Assembly: GCA_034440615.1 (NCBI GenBank) | Contig: JAOTOM010004840.1 | Location: 124,001-188,000, forward strand | DNA from: Ashinkailepas kermadecensis | Lineage: Eukaryota; Arthropoda; Thecostraca; Neolepadidae | Direction of reading: 5' to 3' | DNA length: 64,000 nucleotides | Shown here: positions 63,100 to 64,000 of the stretch, piece after piece | How the letters are laid out: each line of letters opens with the position of its first letter | Position numbering within the stretch: position 1 is the stretch's first letter | Notes under the pieces: generated by a model | The model's input: only the letters and a program-made list of their open reading frames with translations | The model's database searches: none | What the model was told of the DNA's origin: nothing | Made by a program: the position numbers and the translations under genes

Positions 63100-64000
63100 C
63101 GCGTTACACAACGGTGTCACGTGCCACACGACTGTGCCACGTGCCATACGACGGTGTCACGTGCCACACGACGGTGCCACGTGCCATATGACTGTGTCGC
63201 GCGTCACACGGCGGTGTCACGCGTCACACGGCGGTGTCACGCGTCACACGGCGGTGTCACGCGTCACACGGTAGTGTCACGCGTCACACGGCGGTGTCAC
63301 GCGTCACACCACGGTGTTACGCGTCACACGGTAGTGTCACGCGTCACACGGCGGTGTCACGCGTCACACGGCGGTGTCACGCGTCACACCACGGCGTCAC
63401 GCGTCACACGGTAGTGTCACGCGTCACACGGCGGTGTCACGCGTCACACGGCGGTGTCACGCGTCACACCACGGCGTCACGCGTCACACGGTAGTGTCAC
63501 GCGTCACACGGCGGTGTCACGCGTCACACCACGGCGTCACGCGTCACACGGTAGTGTCACGCGTCACACGGCGGTGTCACGCGTCACACGGCGGTGTCAC
63601 GCGTCACACGGCGGTGTCACGCGTCACACCACGGTGTCACGCGTCACACGGTAGTGTCACGCGTCACACGGCGGTGTCACGCGTCACACGGCGGTGTCAC
63701 GCGTCACACCACGGCGTCACGCGTCACACGGTAGTGTCACGCGTCACACGGCGGTGTCACGCGTCACACGGCGGTGTCACGCGTCACACCACGGTGTTAC
63801 GCGTCACACGGTAGTGTCACGCGTCACACGGCGGTGTCACGCGTCACACGGCGGTGTCACGCGTCACACCACGGTGTTACGCGTCACACGGTAGTGTCAC
63901 GCGTCACACGGCGGTGTCACGCGTCACACGGCGGTGTCACGCGTCACACGGCGGTGTCATTCGTCACACGACGGTGTCACGCGTCACACGACGGTGTTAC
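63100..64000. repeat. 20-bp satellite/minisatellite with higher-order structure, runs off the window
   Basis: More than 40 units of 'gcgtcacacggcggtgtcac' with variants ggtag (B), cacgg (C) and ggcgg (A). The order approximates B-A-A-C (80 bp), and every C is followed by B. The first units (63105-63190, gtgccacacgac) are more diverged. Ser-Arg-Val-Thr-Arg frames are artefacts. Confidence 0.95.

Noticed and set aside
62998..63894. Long + frames of Ser-Arg-Val-Thr-Arg repeats
   Set aside because: A 20-bp array read in a frame without stops; period 60 nt equals three units. No start context and no homologue.
63100..64000. CRISPR-like array
   Set aside because: Units are contiguous 20-mers with no unique spacers, in a eukaryotic intron.

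Overview
The window is a metazoan nuclear locus, most likely arthropod and possibly crustacean. Several features point this way. Small GC-rich exons sit behind GT-AG splice sites and are separated by long introns. Seven long (TA)n tracts are present, along with reverse-transcriptase elements of the Penelope-like and CR1/jockey-like types and tRNA-derived SINEs. Interspersed TTAGG-type words (the common arthropod telomeric repeat) occur around 48.6-49.7 kb. There is no bacterial-style operon, and most long open frames are shadows of GC-rich exons or of tandem repeats. The species assignment is inference.

Left third (1-25 kb, + strand): one gene, an SLC25A25/SCaMC-2-like calcium-binding mitochondrial ATP-Mg/Pi carrier. 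Eight exons (120-246, 1963-2050, 7231-7342, 17797-17955, 18236-18496, 20355-20499, 22676-22846, 23488-23690) join with perfect phase into about 421 residues. Only the N-terminal part, including the first EF-hand, lies upstream of the window. Its introns hold a head-to-head pair of dead Penelope-like elements (11.3-15.1 kb), a 1.36 kb insertion with an inverted copy and a 12-nt target duplication (21.07-22.43 kb), minisatellites and several ultrashort SINE copies.

Middle (25-38 kb, - strand): a C2H2 zinc-finger gene (27.4-28.8 kb). A strong in-frame splice donor suggests it continues into a Pro/Ala-rich exon at 25.4-26.2 kb. Farther upstream are two clean phase-0 exons (35647-35769 and 37124-37237) of an unrecognised, probably helical protein. 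A 2.1 kb element with terminal inverted repeats and TA duplications lies at 31.5-33.6 kb.

Right part (38-64 kb): mostly repeats. These include degenerate GC-rich tandem arrays, (TA)n tracts, LINE fragments, and a CR1-like LINE split by a TTAA-flanked, piggyBac-type non-autonomous element. A full SINE with a 15-nt target duplication is also present. From 57.3 kb the + strand carries the 5' coding exons of an ARMC2-like gene (a ciliary/flagellar armadillo protein). A candidate promoter and non-coding first exon lie at 48.2-48.43 kb, with an RFX X-box-like site, an inverted CCAAT box and a CAG|GTAAGA donor.

Two patterns stand out. First, minisatellites abut splice sites of real exons, so their units carry repeated donor-like sequence (exons ending at 2050, 20499 and 61674, and more weakly 63085). 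Second, nine tiny insertions (22-57 bp) are each bounded by 9-15 nt target duplications and share the 3' tail of one tRNA-derived SINE; for one of them the window itself contains the empty-site allele in a paralogous repeat.
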